DNA from: Bettongia penicillata ogilbyi
Taxonomy: Eukaryota > Chordata > Mammalia > Diprotodontia > Potoroidae
Assembly (NCBI GenBank): GCA_023548195.1
Contig: JAJHZJ010000496.1
Location: 8,883,644-8,947,643, forward strand
Direction of reading: 5' to 3'
Length of the DNA stretch: 64,000 nt
Shown: one piece after another, positions 11,205-20,440 of the stretch
How positions within the stretch are numbered: the first letter of the stretch is position 1
Layout of the letters: each line of letters opens with the position of its first letter
Program-made: the position numbers and the translations under genes
Notes under the pieces: model-generated
Seen by the model: the letters and a program-made list of their open reading frames with translations, nothing else
What the model was told of the DNA's origin: nothing
Databases searched by the model: none

Positions 11205-11650
11205 TCAAAAAGTGAGAAAGAAACCCCCATTTCATATACAAGGAGATAATATTTGTAAATTGCTTCGTACAATGCTTGGCAAATAGTAGGTACTTAATAA
11301 ATAATTGTTCCATTTCCCCCTTTTCCCTTTCCTTATATCTTACTTGGGGACAGCAACATACTAAGGTTTCTCTTGAGTACATAATATGAAAAGCTTCATA
11401 TTCTACAACAAATTGTAGCATAAGGAGCTGATAAACCATGTACAGTATGAAATTCCTAAGTTAACTTATGCCATACATGATAATGGGAAGCAGGGTGGTA
11501 GAGACCTGGATTCACCGTCCACCTATGCCACATTCTGGCTGTATAGCCTTAGGCAAATCATTGTATCTCTCAGTGGTCTGAGCAACTTTTTTAAAGTATG
11601 ATTTGGAGAGAAGGCCATAATCTACATTCTTAAAGGGGGTTTCCTATATC
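11205..11650 (+). mobile_element. Two degraded MIR/L2-like pieces
   Basis: 11,245-11,310 (TTGTAAATTGCTTCGTACAA, GCAAATAGTAGGTACTTAAT) is a MIR/L2 terminal block. 11,485-11,640 (CAGGGTGGTAGAGACCTGGA, GGCTGTATAGCCTTAGGCAA) is a decayed SINE head and core. Boundaries are approximate. Confidence 0.45.
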
Positions 11651-11899
11651 AACTGAATCATAGGTCCTACCCTCAGTCCTTTCCTCTAAACAATAGGTTG
11701 TGTTGCTTTTTAACATTTTACATTCTTCTTTTAAAAAAATTAGTATTTTATTTTCTCCCAATTACATGTAAAAACAATTTTTAATATCTGTTTTTAAAAC
11801 TTTGAGTTTCAAATTCTTTCCTTTCTTCCCTTCTCACCTCCATCATTTAGAAGGCAAGCAATTTGATATAAGCTATACACGTGCAGTCGTGCAAAACGT

Positions 11900-12842
11900 A
11901 CTTCTATACTAGTTATTTTGTGAAAGAAAACAGACCAAAAAATCCCCTCAAGAAAAATAAAGAAAATTTTAATAAGTATGCTCCAATCCGCATTCAGACA
12001 CCATCATTTCTTTCTCTGGGGATGTATAGCACTTTTCATTACAAGTCCTTCAGAGTTGTCTTAGATCATCGTATTGCTGAGAAGAGCTAAGTCATTCATG
12101 ATATCTTACAATATTGCTATGCTTTCTGCCTATATATACTTATAACTGCCTTAGTATTTCACTTTGCATCAGCTCATGGAAGTCTTTCCAAGTTTTTCTG
12201 AGAGAATCCTGCTCCTCATTTCTTAAAGTACAATTATATTCCATCACAACCACACCGCATAATTTGTTCAGACATTCCCCAACTGATAGACAACCTCCCA
12301 ATTTCCAACTCCTTGCCACCAAAAAAGAACTACTATAAATATTTCTGTACATATAGGTTCTTCTGCACATATAAATTCTTTTTTCCTTTTTTTAAACTCT
12401 CTTTTTGGTTACAGACCTAGTAGTAGCACTGCTAGGTCAAAGGGTATGCATGGTTTTATAACCCTTTGGACATAGTTCCAAATTGCTCTACAGAATGGTT
12501 GAGTCAGTTCACAACTCCCCCAACAATACTTTAATATCTCATTTTCCCCACATCCCCTCCAGGATTTTTAATTTTTCTTTTTTGTCCTATTAGTCAATCA
12601 AATACATATGAGGTAATACCTCAGAATTGTTTCAATTTGCAATTCTCTAAATCAATAGTGATTTAGAGCATCTTCTCATATGGTTATAGGCAGCTTTCAT
12701 TACTTCATCTGAAAAGTATTCATATATCTTGGTCATTTATCAATTTAGGAATGGCTCCTATTTTTATGAATTTGACTGAGTTCTTTATATAGTTGAAAAA
12801 AATGAAGCCTTTTTCAGAGAAACTTGCTTCAAAATTTCTTTC
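11900..12842 (-). pseudogene. L1 ORF2 C-terminal remnant
   Basis: On the minus strand this is the ORF2 C-terminal region. GGGAGGTTGTCTATCAGTTG, then blocks for the IFIAALF-like segment and the CWR..G..G..HCWW zinc-knuckle-like area near 12,540, all frameshifted. The 76-codon minus frame at 12,140-12,370 contains FLVARSWKLGGCLSVGECLN, the counterpart of the usual L1 ALF-AK-WK block. No catalytic domain is present. Confidence 0.65.
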
Positions 12843-12974
12843 ACAGTTACAGTTACTAAATATATTTACCTTCATCCCATTCCCACCCCCCTGTTTATTT
12901 TATTCTCTCTCTCCTTTCACTCTGTCCTTTTTCAGAAATGTTTTGCTTCGAGTTACTACCTCCCCCAATCTGCC

Positions 12975-13400
12975 CTGCATTTATTTTCAATGTCAGTATT
13001 TTTCCCCAATGAGATATTTCACATTGTCTTCCATTTTTTTCATTCTTTTGTTTTTTTATTGTTTTTTGATTTCTCATAATGATATTACCATCTAATTGTT
13101 CAAATCTAATTTTTAAGAATTTGGCCAATTCTCTTTTTCTTCTCCTCATTGGGTTTTTATGCCTCTTTTATAACTTAACCTATTCTGTTTTTTAAGGTAT
13201 CATTTTATTTAGTATTTTTTGTGCTACCTTTACCAAACTGTTGACCCTTTTTTCTTGATTTTCTTGCATCACTTCATTTCTCTTCCCAATTTTTCTTCTA
13301 TTTCTCTTAATTTTCAAAATTCTCCTTGAGCTCTTCCAAGGATTGAAACCAATTCATATTTTTCTTGGAGGCTTTGGATGTCGGAGTTTGGCTCTGCTTC
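12975..13400 (-). pseudogene. L1 ORF1 remnant (coiled-coil region)
   Basis: Aligns base by base with the ORF1 of the L1 at 17,533-18,594. 13,020-13,110 pairs with 18,080-18,170 (shared TCATTCTTTTG and GATTTCTCATAA blocks). 13,270-13,340 pairs with 18,365-18,440 (shared CTCTTCCCAATTTTTCTTC). The usual start region (MPKKGKK in the other copy) is missing, and the RNA-binding and C-terminal domains are lost at the internal junction. Many stops, so a pseudogene. Confidence 0.65.
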
Positions 13401-14047
13401 CAAGGTAGAGAACACACTGTCCCAAACTTCAGGGGTTTTGTGCATTTGTTTTTTAAAAGTACTTCTAGGGATCTGTAAGTTTTCAGTTCTTTCAAGGTGG
13501 TATGATCTAAAGGAGAGGAGTGTTTACTACCCTCCTGGCTGTGAGTGACATCAATCACTCTTTTCTTCCCTAGAACTGTGATGAGGGTCCCTGATCCACT
13601 GCCATTGCAGTGTAGCACCGTGGTGTGCTGGTGCTCCTCATCACCCTGGGGCTGTCCCCCAGGCCTGGCATCCAGATCTGAATATGGGCAAAGCAACAGA
13701 GTCCTGCCCCCAGTGCCAACAAAGTGAACTTTGTAATCTCTTTCTGATCAGTTCAGCCCCCTTACCATCTGTGGCCTTAGGACTCTGGAAGCAGCCACTG
13801 ACACTGCTAATTCAGTGACTCCCAAGGCCAGCTCCTTATTTGCTGGAGCTAGGGCTTTGCTGGCACAGTCTTCACTGGACTGTACTCCACTCTCACTGTG
13901 TGTGACAGATCTTTCTTGCCAAACTTACCTCGACTTTTTGTGGCTTCTGCTGCTTTAGGAATTGCATTATTTAAAGGTATTTGGAGGGGTTTGGGGGAGT
14001 GCTCAGGTGAATCACTGCCTTTTCTATGCCATCCTGACTCTGCCTCC
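13400..14047 (-). promoter_or_regulatory. L1 5'UTR (decayed)
   Basis: Region between the L1 5' start and ORF1. It contains GC-rich tracts with CTGGGGCTGTCCCCCAGGCC and related blocks. 13,460-13,510 aligns with 18,640-18,690 of the other L1 (GGGAATCTGTAAG and TCAAGGTGG-type blocks), so this is 5'UTR sequence. L1 5'UTRs act as internal promoters. Activity of this decayed copy is unlikely. Confidence 0.55.
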
Positions 14048-14059
14048 TCCTAGGTTGCA

Positions 14060-14330
14060 TTGGCAACCATTGTTTATCAACAATGAATTGTATAAAAGGA
14101 ACATTGGGAAAGATATCATTAAAGAGCCTCTAGATCAAAACAGGTGGGTGGATTGGTCATGTGTTCAGACTGAGGGAAGGCTGATGAAGCCCACATGAAA
14201 CATTGTGGAGAATTTACAGGAAGACATAGACAAGAGCTCCATAGGAAGAGAAGTTATGGATTTGTATTTATGCTTCTGAGGGAGTGCCCACACTGATGAA
14301 ATCACTGGTTTCTTAAAACATATCAGATTA
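14060..14330 (+). mobile_element. Possible RTE LINE 3' fragment
   Basis: AGGTGGGTGGATTGGTCATG resembles the RW.GHV.R block near the C-terminus of RTE ORFs, and a GGTCATGTGTTCAGACTGAG frame continues it. Only a short match, with frameshift. It could be another LINE. Confidence 0.3.
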
Positions 14331-14349
14331 GAAAGGAATTGGAGATTGA

Positions 14350-14795
14350 ATTCAATAAACAGGCTTCTTTGGTTTGAACACTTATCAATGTTATGGTCCA
14401 AAATTCCTTTAAGTGCTAAGAACTGAGGATACAAAAAAAAAACCAAACCAAAAACCAGTCCTTGTCCTCAAGGAGCTTATACTCTAATGATAGAGATAAC
14501 ATGCAAACAAATCTATACAAAGATAAATAGAAAATAATTAAAAAAATAATAAAGAAGAAAACAATATAAAAGAGAAAGTACTGGAATTAAAAGGTGTTAG
14601 AGAAGACTTCTCATAGAAGGTAGGATTTTTGTCAGGACTTAAAGGAAGACAGGGAGGCCAGTATTTGGAAATAATGAAAAATATTCCGGGCATGGGGCAC
14701 AGTCAAAGAAAATACCTGAAGCCAGAGAAGGAGTATCATGTTCGTGGAACAGCCAGGAGACTTTTGTCATTGGATTAAAGAGTACATGTTGGAGA
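14350..14795 (-). mobile_element. L2 3' region, antisense
   Basis: AACACTTATCAATGTTATGG, AAGTGCTAAGAACTGAGGAT, CAAGGAGCTTATACTCTAAT, GCAAACAAATCTATACAAAG and ACTTCTCATAGAAGGTAGGA follow the antisense L2 terminal order into the distal ORF2. A purine-rich A-tract lies at 14,430-14,455. Confidence 0.65.
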
Positions 14796-14999
14796 GTAAG
14801 AGATCTTCATGCAGCACGTTGTTTTTAAGAAATGTCTCTGGCTGCTTCTTTTGTCATTCAGGAGGTGGCATTTCCTTTTTTATGGAGGATATCCATTTCC
14901 ACCAGTTCCATTTCATGGGTTCATGTCTTCCTACAGTGATGGCAATCAAACTAGGATCTTTTTCTATTTTTATTTTACTAAAAATGACTCTGATTGAAT

Positions 15000-15482
15000 A
15001 ATATGGTTAAGGAGGATCTTTCCCACCCATTGAGGGACCTGCCCATTGTGAGAAGCTTGATTAGGGGAGCTGTTTTGTAGGAGGGTCCCAAGTACCTTTG
15101 GCTTTTTCAATTGAGGCACTGGGTCAGAGTGATATGCCCTCTGGTTCTAAAAAGTGTATAAAGACTCTGAGGTGTGGTTTTACTTTGGGATTTACTGGAA
15201 GTTTTTGTTTGGCCAGATGAGGACTCTGGGAAGCCACTAAGGAGGCCCCTGGCTTTGAAAACCCAGATATTGGTGTTTCCAGTTGGAAGTATTTTCTTTG
15301 AAGTTCAAGGTGCTGACTTCCCTGAACTAGGTGAATGATATATGTGCTTCGTTAAAGAAATGATCCATGTGATTGATTAAAGTGATTGTTAACTCCTCAA
15401 AAGTTGCCTTTCCTTTTATGAATGAAGAAAGAACCTGTGATAGCAGGCTCCCTGGTATATGTCAGGGTGCTTATTGTTACAT
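15000..15482 (+). mobile_element. Solo ERV-like LTR
   Basis: Defined by comparison with 57,410-57,995 on the other strand. Shared blocks in order are GAGGCACTGGGTCAGAG, CCCTCTGGTTCTAAAAAGTG, TATAAAGACTCTGAGGTG, GTTTTACTTTGG, GTGATATATGTGCTT-type, and AGAACCTGTGATAGCAGG. A TATAAA box lies at 15,157-15,162 and an ATTAAA at 15,376-15,381, placed as U3 promoter and polyadenylation signal would be. No gag, pol or env frame adjoins it, so it looks like a solo LTR. The two copies differ widely and are old. Confidence 0.6.
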
Positions 15483-16600
15483 CTACTAATGTTGACTAAA
15501 GCCATTGGGGATGAGGATGGGGAAAGAATCTTCTCACACCATTTCTGCTCATCTCCGTTATAGTTGTAGAATGTATGTAAGAGTAGTATCCATATAAGAG
15601 TAAGATGATTTGAAAGGACCCAAGGTAGTTCCTTGAGGATATTATAGGAATTAAAAGGAATTTTGAATCATAACATAGATATGACAAAGGAACCTGAGTG
15701 GCAACAACAGAGAAGGAGTTCAAAGGATTGTAAAATGCCTAATAACATCTTTTATTAGATGGCTACATGTGGTTGATTTGGGAATTTCATTAACAAAAAT
15801 ACCCCAAAAAACAAAAACACTTCACCCAAATACAACTGAAGATAGCACCTGGGGCTACCAGACTAAAGAGCTGTCAGATCCGTTCCCCTAAGAAGAAGAA
15901 GAAATATAACAACTGAAGAATATCTGGTGGCAGTTGAGGGCTGGAACAGATAAGGAAGAATTTCTACCAATTGCTGTGACTGGCAGAAAATAGTAGCAGC
16001 TCTGAAGAGATGCCCCAGAGAAGATAAAGATTCCCAGCTGAGAGAAACATGCTGAAAACACTGACGGAGACCACCAGCTCTGCTAGATCAGAGGAATTAT
16101 TTCTCCTGAACACATATATATTCCCTGACCTTACATGTTCTTTCCATACGAGCTTTCCATATGTATCTTCTGGTCAATATGGACTCCATGTGAATTAGTC
16201 TTCTAAAGCTGGTGATCTGGCAGCTCATGGGAGTATACCCTATTTGTGTTTAGGAGATATCCCTTGTCATTTATTCACTATGCTATTTGATTAAATGTCT
16301 TTTGCCTTGAATTAATATTTCTTTTTAATCTTGTAAAAGGAAACACACCTGTAGCGGCTCATGAGCTAGGGTTCTTGCATGGGTGATGACCTACAAGATG
16401 CCTTAAATCTGCAGGGTTTTTTTTTATATGGGATGTTTGGTGCTATACTTTAAATGCTTCATTAATTAATCAGCTTCTTCTGTGAATAGAATATTATAAT
16501 TCAAGTTTTAACCTCAAAGAATGTCTTAAAAGGAGAAAAGGTAGGGAGAAAATCCATTTACCCATGGACATAGAAATAATTCCCATGAGCACCATATTTG
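15483..16600. other. Unassigned; possible second LTR around 15,820-16,430
   Basis: No gene recognised. 16,270-16,390 (a TTGATTAAATGTCTTTTGCC block, then AAAGGAAACACACCTGTAGC and GGCTCATGAGCTAGGGTTCT) has the feel of an LTR R-U5 end with ATTAAA. I have no second copy in the window to confirm it. Confidence 0.3.
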
Positions 16601-16780
16601 TGTTTAGGACAGATCACAAGATTTTGAAGATAATTTAGTCCACCCTCTTTGTGTTAGAGTTGATGAAACTTAGGCCTAGAGAAAGAGATTGACTTTCCCA
16701 AGGTCATACAGGCAGAAAGTAACAGAATTCACACTCACAATCTCTGATTCCAAATCTAACACTTTTTCTATCAATTAATG
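16600..16780 (+). mobile_element. MIR-related SINE
   Basis: TTAGTCCACCCTCTTTGTGT, GATGAAACTTAGGCCTAGAG, GACTTTCCCAAGGTCATACA and TCTCTGATTCCAAATCTAAC follow the MIR-like order. Confidence 0.55.
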
Positions 16781-16787
16781 TTTGTCT

Positions 16788-16945
16788 CCAATATTGTTTC
16801 CATATTATTTATTTTCAATGGAATTTCCAACATTCCCTCCCCACATGATCTATTTCCAGGGGTATTTCCAACATTGTATCCATGCTGTTTATTTTCAGTG
16901 GTATTTCTATGTTGTTTGCTCCCAAAGTTGTTTCCAAGATTAATG
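16788..16945. repeat. Degenerate ~40-bp minisatellite
   Basis: Three to four imperfect units of 39-41 bp start at 16,789, 16,828 and 16,869. Each has the form CCAACATTGT..CCATG...TTTATTTTCAGTGG.ATTT, and a fourth truncated unit ends near 16,945. The minus-strand 70-codon frame over it (Asn/Glu-rich) is a by-product. Confidence 0.75.
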
Positions 16946-17006
16946 TTTGTGTAATTTAATTGAACTGAATTGATTTCTACCATGCCTTGCTGCTTTGAAA
17001 ATAAAA

Positions 17007-17022
17007 CTGCCTTTTATTTCTT
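17007..17022. repeat. Target-site duplication, left copy
   Basis: CTGCCTTTTATTTCTT next to the poly(T) (minus-strand poly(A)). It matches 19,397-19,412 except for one base. The duplicate begins at an AAGAAATAAA on the minus strand, consistent with L1 endonuclease preference for T/A-rich nick sites. Confidence 0.75.
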
Positions 17023-17052
17023 TTTTTTTTAGTCATAAATGTGTTTTTTATT
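17021..17052 (-). other. Polyadenylation signal and poly(A) tail of the chimeric retrocopy
   Basis: On the minus strand AATAAA (17,052-17,047) is followed 16 bases later by about ten A residues (17,030-17,021). That spacing is normal for a mature mRNA 3' end and marks the retrocopy boundary. Confidence 0.75.
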
Positions 17053-17503
17053 ACCCTTCCCCAATAAGGGTTGGGGGGATCCTTTCTTACAGAGTAATGT
17101 CCAAACTTTTTAGCTTGTCATTCCATGTTTTCCAGAACTGGTCACTACCTACTCTTCCAGTTTTAGTGACTGCTACTTCCCATCTGCAACCCATGGTTCC
17201 AGCTAGACCTTGTGTCCTTTTTATCCCTTGAACATATACAGTTCAAGTGAGGTCATCCTTTGGACCTAGACAGATCCTTCCCCATAATTCCAGATCCAAA
17301 TCAAGAGCTACTTCCTCCAGGTTGGGATCCCTGAGATGCCCCACTGTACTGGTCCATTGGGAGAGAATGCTCCACATAGCAGTTCACTAATTCTGGGGTG
17401 TGATATCTAGCCAGCATGGTGATGGACTTCAAAACTTTTTTCTTGACAATCATTGAGTCAGTGGAGATCAGGAGGCCATAGAGGCTCTGGCAGGTGTCTG
17501 AAA
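17031..17503 (-). pseudogene. 3' end of a host mRNA retrocopy, MROH-like coding tail
   Basis: Minus strand from about 17,503: an open frame of 67 codons ending in TGA at 17,301-17,303, then about 270 bases of 3'UTR, AATAAA at 17,047-17,052, and poly(A) 17 bases later. The peptide has SLYGLLISTDSMIVKKKVLK followed by SITMLARYHTPELVNCYVEH and SLPMDQYSG. The pattern of an alpha-helical repeat, then PELV and LPMD, resembles maestro heat-like repeat (MROH) proteins, which are HEAT-repeat scaffolds. This is my recollection of the family, not a search result. The first 13 codons of the longer frame (MTFEHKNQEKHEK) are L1 sequence, not host. The copy lacks an intron signature, is 5'-truncated and follows L1 ORF1 directly, so it is a processed fragment. 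Confidence 0.5.
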
Positions 17504-17532
17504 CCTTTTCATGCTTCTCTTGATTCTTGTGT

Positions 17533-18594
17533 TCAAAAGTCAAATTTTCTTTTCAGCTCTGGTCTTTTCATCAAGAATGCTTGAAAGTCCTCTCTTTCAT
17601 TGAAAGACCATTTTTCCCCCTGAAATATTATACTCAGTTTGGCTGGGTAGGTGATTCTTGGTTTGAGTCCTAGTTCCTTTGACTTCTGGAATATCCTATT
17701 CCACACCCTTCGATCCCTTAATGTAGAAGCTGCTAGATCTTGTGTTATCCTGATTATATTTCCACAATACTGGAATTGTTTCTTTCTAGCTGCTTGCAAT
17801 ATTTTCTCCTTGACCTGGGGACTCTGGAATTTGACCACAATGTTCCTAGGAGTTTCTCTTTTTGGATCTCTTTCAGGTGGTGATCGATGGATTCCTTCAA
17901 TACTTATTTTGCCCTCTGGTTCTAGAATATCAAGGCAGTTTTCCTTGATAATTTCATGAAAGATGATGTCTAGGTTCTTTTTTTGATCATGGCTTTCAGG
18001 TAGTCTCATAATTTTTATATTGTCTCTCCTGGATCTATTTTCCAGGTCAGTTATTTTTCCAATGAGATATCTCACCTTATCTTCCATTTTTTCATTCTTT
18101 TGGTTTTATTTTATGATTTCTTGGTTTCTCATAAAGTCATTAGCCTCCATTTGTTCCATTCTAATTTTTAAAAAACTATTTTCTTCAGTGTGAGCTTTTG
18201 AACTTCCTTTTCCATTTAGCTAATTCTGCTTTTGAAAGCATTCTTCTCCTCATTGGCTTTTTGAACCTCTTTTGCCAATTGAGTGAGCCTATTTTTCAAG
18301 GTGTTATTTTCTTCAGCACTTTTTTTGGGTCTCCTTTAGCAAGATGTGGACCTGCATTTCATGCATCATGCATTCTCTTCCCAATTTTTCTTCCACCTCT
18401 CTTACTTGATTTTCAAAATCCTTTTTGAGCTCTTCCATATTTATTTTGGATGTTTGGGATACAGAAGCCTTAACTTTTATGTCTTTCCCTGATGGTAAGC
18501 ATTGTCCTTCCTCATCTGAAAGGATGGGAGAAGATATCTCTTCACCAAGAAAGTAACCTTCTATAGTCTCACATTTTTTCCCTTTTTTGGGCAT
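17533..18594 (-). pseudogene. L1 ORF1 (RNA-binding chaperone), disrupted
   Basis: ORF1 encodes the trimeric RNA-binding protein that coats L1 RNA in the ribonucleoprotein particle. The minus-strand ATG at 18,594 opens 93 codons (MPKKGKKCETIEGYFLGEEI at the start), ending in coiled-coil sequence (MEELKKDFENQVREVEEKLG) and a stop at 18,313-18,315. The middle of the coiled coil (18,312-18,088) is readable only in shifted frames. The last 184 codons (18,087-17,533), in the first frame again, hold the RRM and C-terminal domains. Marks include RRDNIKIMRLPES, ETPRNIVVKFQSP, KEKILQAARKKQ and LKPRITYPAKLSIIFQGEKW. Total span is 354 codons, near the usual ORF1 length of 330-370. The stop and frameshifts make it a pseudogene. 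Its 3' neighbour should be ORF2 but is a foreign transcript. Confidence 0.85.
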
Positions 18595-19396
18595 TTTCCC
18601 AACCAGTTACTTGACTTTTGGGTCCTTTGTCAAGAGTAGAGTATACTCTGGGAATCTGTAAGATCTCAGTTCCTCCAAGGTGGCACAGTCAAGTGTACAC
18701 ACTGGTCTGGGAACAGTAAGAGATTTTTGTTCCCAGAATCCTAGCAGTTACCTCTCCAGAGTCACCTGGTCTCCAGTTCCACCAAGTCAGCACTGGGGGC
18801 TGGTTTTCAGATAAGCTGTGGGGGCAGGGATGCCATTCAGTGTGAGACAAAGACTAGCTCCCCCAGGGCCTTTACACAGGGCTGAGGTAATATTCAGCTT
18901 CTCAGTGCCCCCAGGGGTTTTTACGCTCCAACAATGGATGTAGGCAGCTGTACAGGCTGCTGTGTGGCCTCTGTGGCTGCTGCCTGCTGCTGGAGCTATG
19001 GAAAGGCCCTTCTCCCTTCCCAGCCAGTTGAAAAACCCCAGTCACTGACCTTTGGTGCCTGTGGGTTGAGGGATCTGTGAACCTGCTGCTGCTGCTGCAG
19101 CGACTGGGGATTCGCTGCTACTTGCCTGGAGATTCTGCCCCCAATGCATCCCCCTCCCAGAGTCGCACCTCATAGTGTGCCCAAGGCTGGGCTGGGCTCC
19201 ACTCTGGGTCCCATGCAACCGACATTTCCTGTGGGCCTTTCAGGTCACCCTGGGCTGGAAATCTCCTCCACTCCATTGTTCTCCACTTCTACTGCTGCAA
19301 AATTTGTTGAGAGTCCCTCTCTACAGGTATTTTATGGGCTGTGTGGGGAGACTGTGTGTATGTGTGTCTTTCTACTCTGCTATCTTAGCTCTGCCC
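18595..19396 (-). promoter_or_regulatory. L1 5'UTR, apparently full length
   Basis: On the minus strand it starts with GGCAGAGCTAAGATAGCAGA, the counterpart of the start of the L1 at 14,044. It runs about 800 bp to the ORF1 ATG and is GC-richer than its surroundings, with a CTG/CAG run at 19,084-19,101. In this family the 5'UTR is an internal RNA polymerase II promoter. A complete 5' end is unusual because most L1 copies are 5'-truncated. Confidence 0.65.
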
Positions 19397-19412
19397 CTGC
19401 CCTTTATTTCTT
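19397..19412. repeat. Target-site duplication, right copy
   Basis: CTGCCCTTTATTTCTT, directly abutting the L1 5' start at 19,396. Partner of 17,007-17,022. Confidence 0.75.
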
Positions 19413-20440
19413 ATAACAAAGGAAGTAAAAGTGGGGGAAGGGAGCTGGCTTGGATATCTTTTCTATTTAGATTTATGTTTAGAGGTTATTGCTTTTAATA
19501 ACAAATCATGGCCCATAAATTCATTAATAAGTTGAAATAACCACTAAGTGTTTAGAAACTGGGATGCATCTCTGTTTACTGGCATAAATGGTATTGATAA
19601 AAACAGTTGCGAATGTTTCTTTTCCATTCAAGACATCTGTCACGTTCTGCTCTTTAGTACAGTCTATAAAAATATGGGGTGAGTGCTCTCACTTCCCTTG
19701 CAGGCCTTGTCACTAATGAGATCTTTGGTTGGGCTGAAGACAGGGAAAAATGAGAGACAGCAGAGAAAAGAAAACATCAGACATAGAGTTCAAATGGAGA
19801 TGGTCTCCACTGGATGTGACATCTCTAGCATTTGACCTCTGCTTTTGAATTCTGCAGTTTGGGATGTTTGCCACCAGAAAGGGAAAAGGGCTGCAAAGAC
19901 GAGCTCCTAATTTTTAGATGCTAGCCCTGTGACATTTATTCTTCATGCTAAATGTGGCATTATTTAATGTCCAATGGATTGAAGCTATGAGTCTGCAACA
20001 GATAGGGTTTCAACTGAATTAGTGAATGAAAAACAATCCTTTTGTCAGAGTATTTGCCTGGTTATCACCTTCACCTCTGACAGACATTGGCCAGCTGTGA
20101 CAGAAGCAAGGCACCTTAGGACCACCAAGCTCAGAATGAAGGATCCAGCTAAAACCAGGAGGGTTTCTTGGTCTTTGGAACCTGGAGAAACCCAGAGTTC
20201 AAGAGAAAAGGCCATGTAGCCTAATGGATGGTACACAGGTCATGGAATCAAGATCAACATTTGAATTCTGCCTCCAATTCTTAGGATCAAAAATGTAGGG
20301 CTGAAAGACACCCCAGAAATCATGTGAATCAGCTCCCTCATGAAGGATTTAGGCAACTGTAATAGTAATAAAAATGGAAAGATCTTTCTCATTAATTAAT
20401 AGGCCCATATGATCTGCTTAAATTGCCTGGAAGCCTGGGG
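19413..20440. other. Unassigned, with SINE traces at 20,215-20,370
   Basis: 19,413-20,210 shows no recognisable gene or repeat and may be unique DNA. 20,215-20,290 (GCCTAATGGATGGTACACAG, CATTTGAATTCTGCCTCC) is a degraded SINE head. 20,290-20,370 resembles a MIR-related end. Confidence 0.4.

Larger units (their letters stand above)
11710..14050 (-). mobile_element. L1 element, antisense, 5' end present, interior deleted
   Basis: Read on the minus strand, the copy begins at about 14,044 with GGCAGAGTCAGGATGGCATA, the marsupial L1 start. It runs through a 5'UTR to about 13,480, then ORF1 remnants to about 12,975. A short endonuclease/inter-ORF piece follows, then a jump to the ORF2 C-terminus (12,842-11,900) and 3'UTR. 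The span is only 2.3 kb where a full L1 is 6-7 kb, so most of ORF2, including the reverse transcriptase, is missing. A possible degraded target duplication (TAGGTTG at 11,694 and 14,051) is weak. The left breakpoint resembles that of the L1 at 49,920-51,260. Confidence 0.75.
17007..19412 (-). mobile_element. Chimeric L1/host-mRNA retrocopy with target-site duplication
   Basis: On the minus strand, one insertion reads: target duplication, L1 5'UTR (19,396-18,595), L1 ORF1 (18,594-17,533), about 30 bases of post-ORF1 L1 sequence, and an abrupt switch at about 17,503 to a non-L1 transcript. That transcript has a coding-like tail, a 3'UTR, AATAAA at 17,047-17,052 and a poly(A) tail ending at 17,021-17,030. 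The flanks CTGCCTTTTATTTCTT (17,007-17,022) and CTGCCCTTTATTTCTT (19,397-19,412) match at 15 of 16 bases. ORF2 is absent. Family knowledge: L1 reverse transcriptase starts at the poly(A) tail of an RNA and can switch templates. The layout fits priming on a host mRNA followed by a switch to an L1 RNA and copying to its 5' end. The alternative, a retrocopy and an L1 joined by deletion, would not explain one duplication flanking both. Confidence 0.75.

Noticed and set aside
11694..14064. Target-site duplication of the L1 at 11.7-14.0 kb
   Set aside because: TAGGTTG occurs on both sides but the match ends after seven bases, so it is too weak to claim.
17301..17543. Treating the 80-codon minus frame as one protein
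   Set aside because: Its first 13 codons are L1 sequence that follows ORF1. Only the part below 17,503 is foreign.
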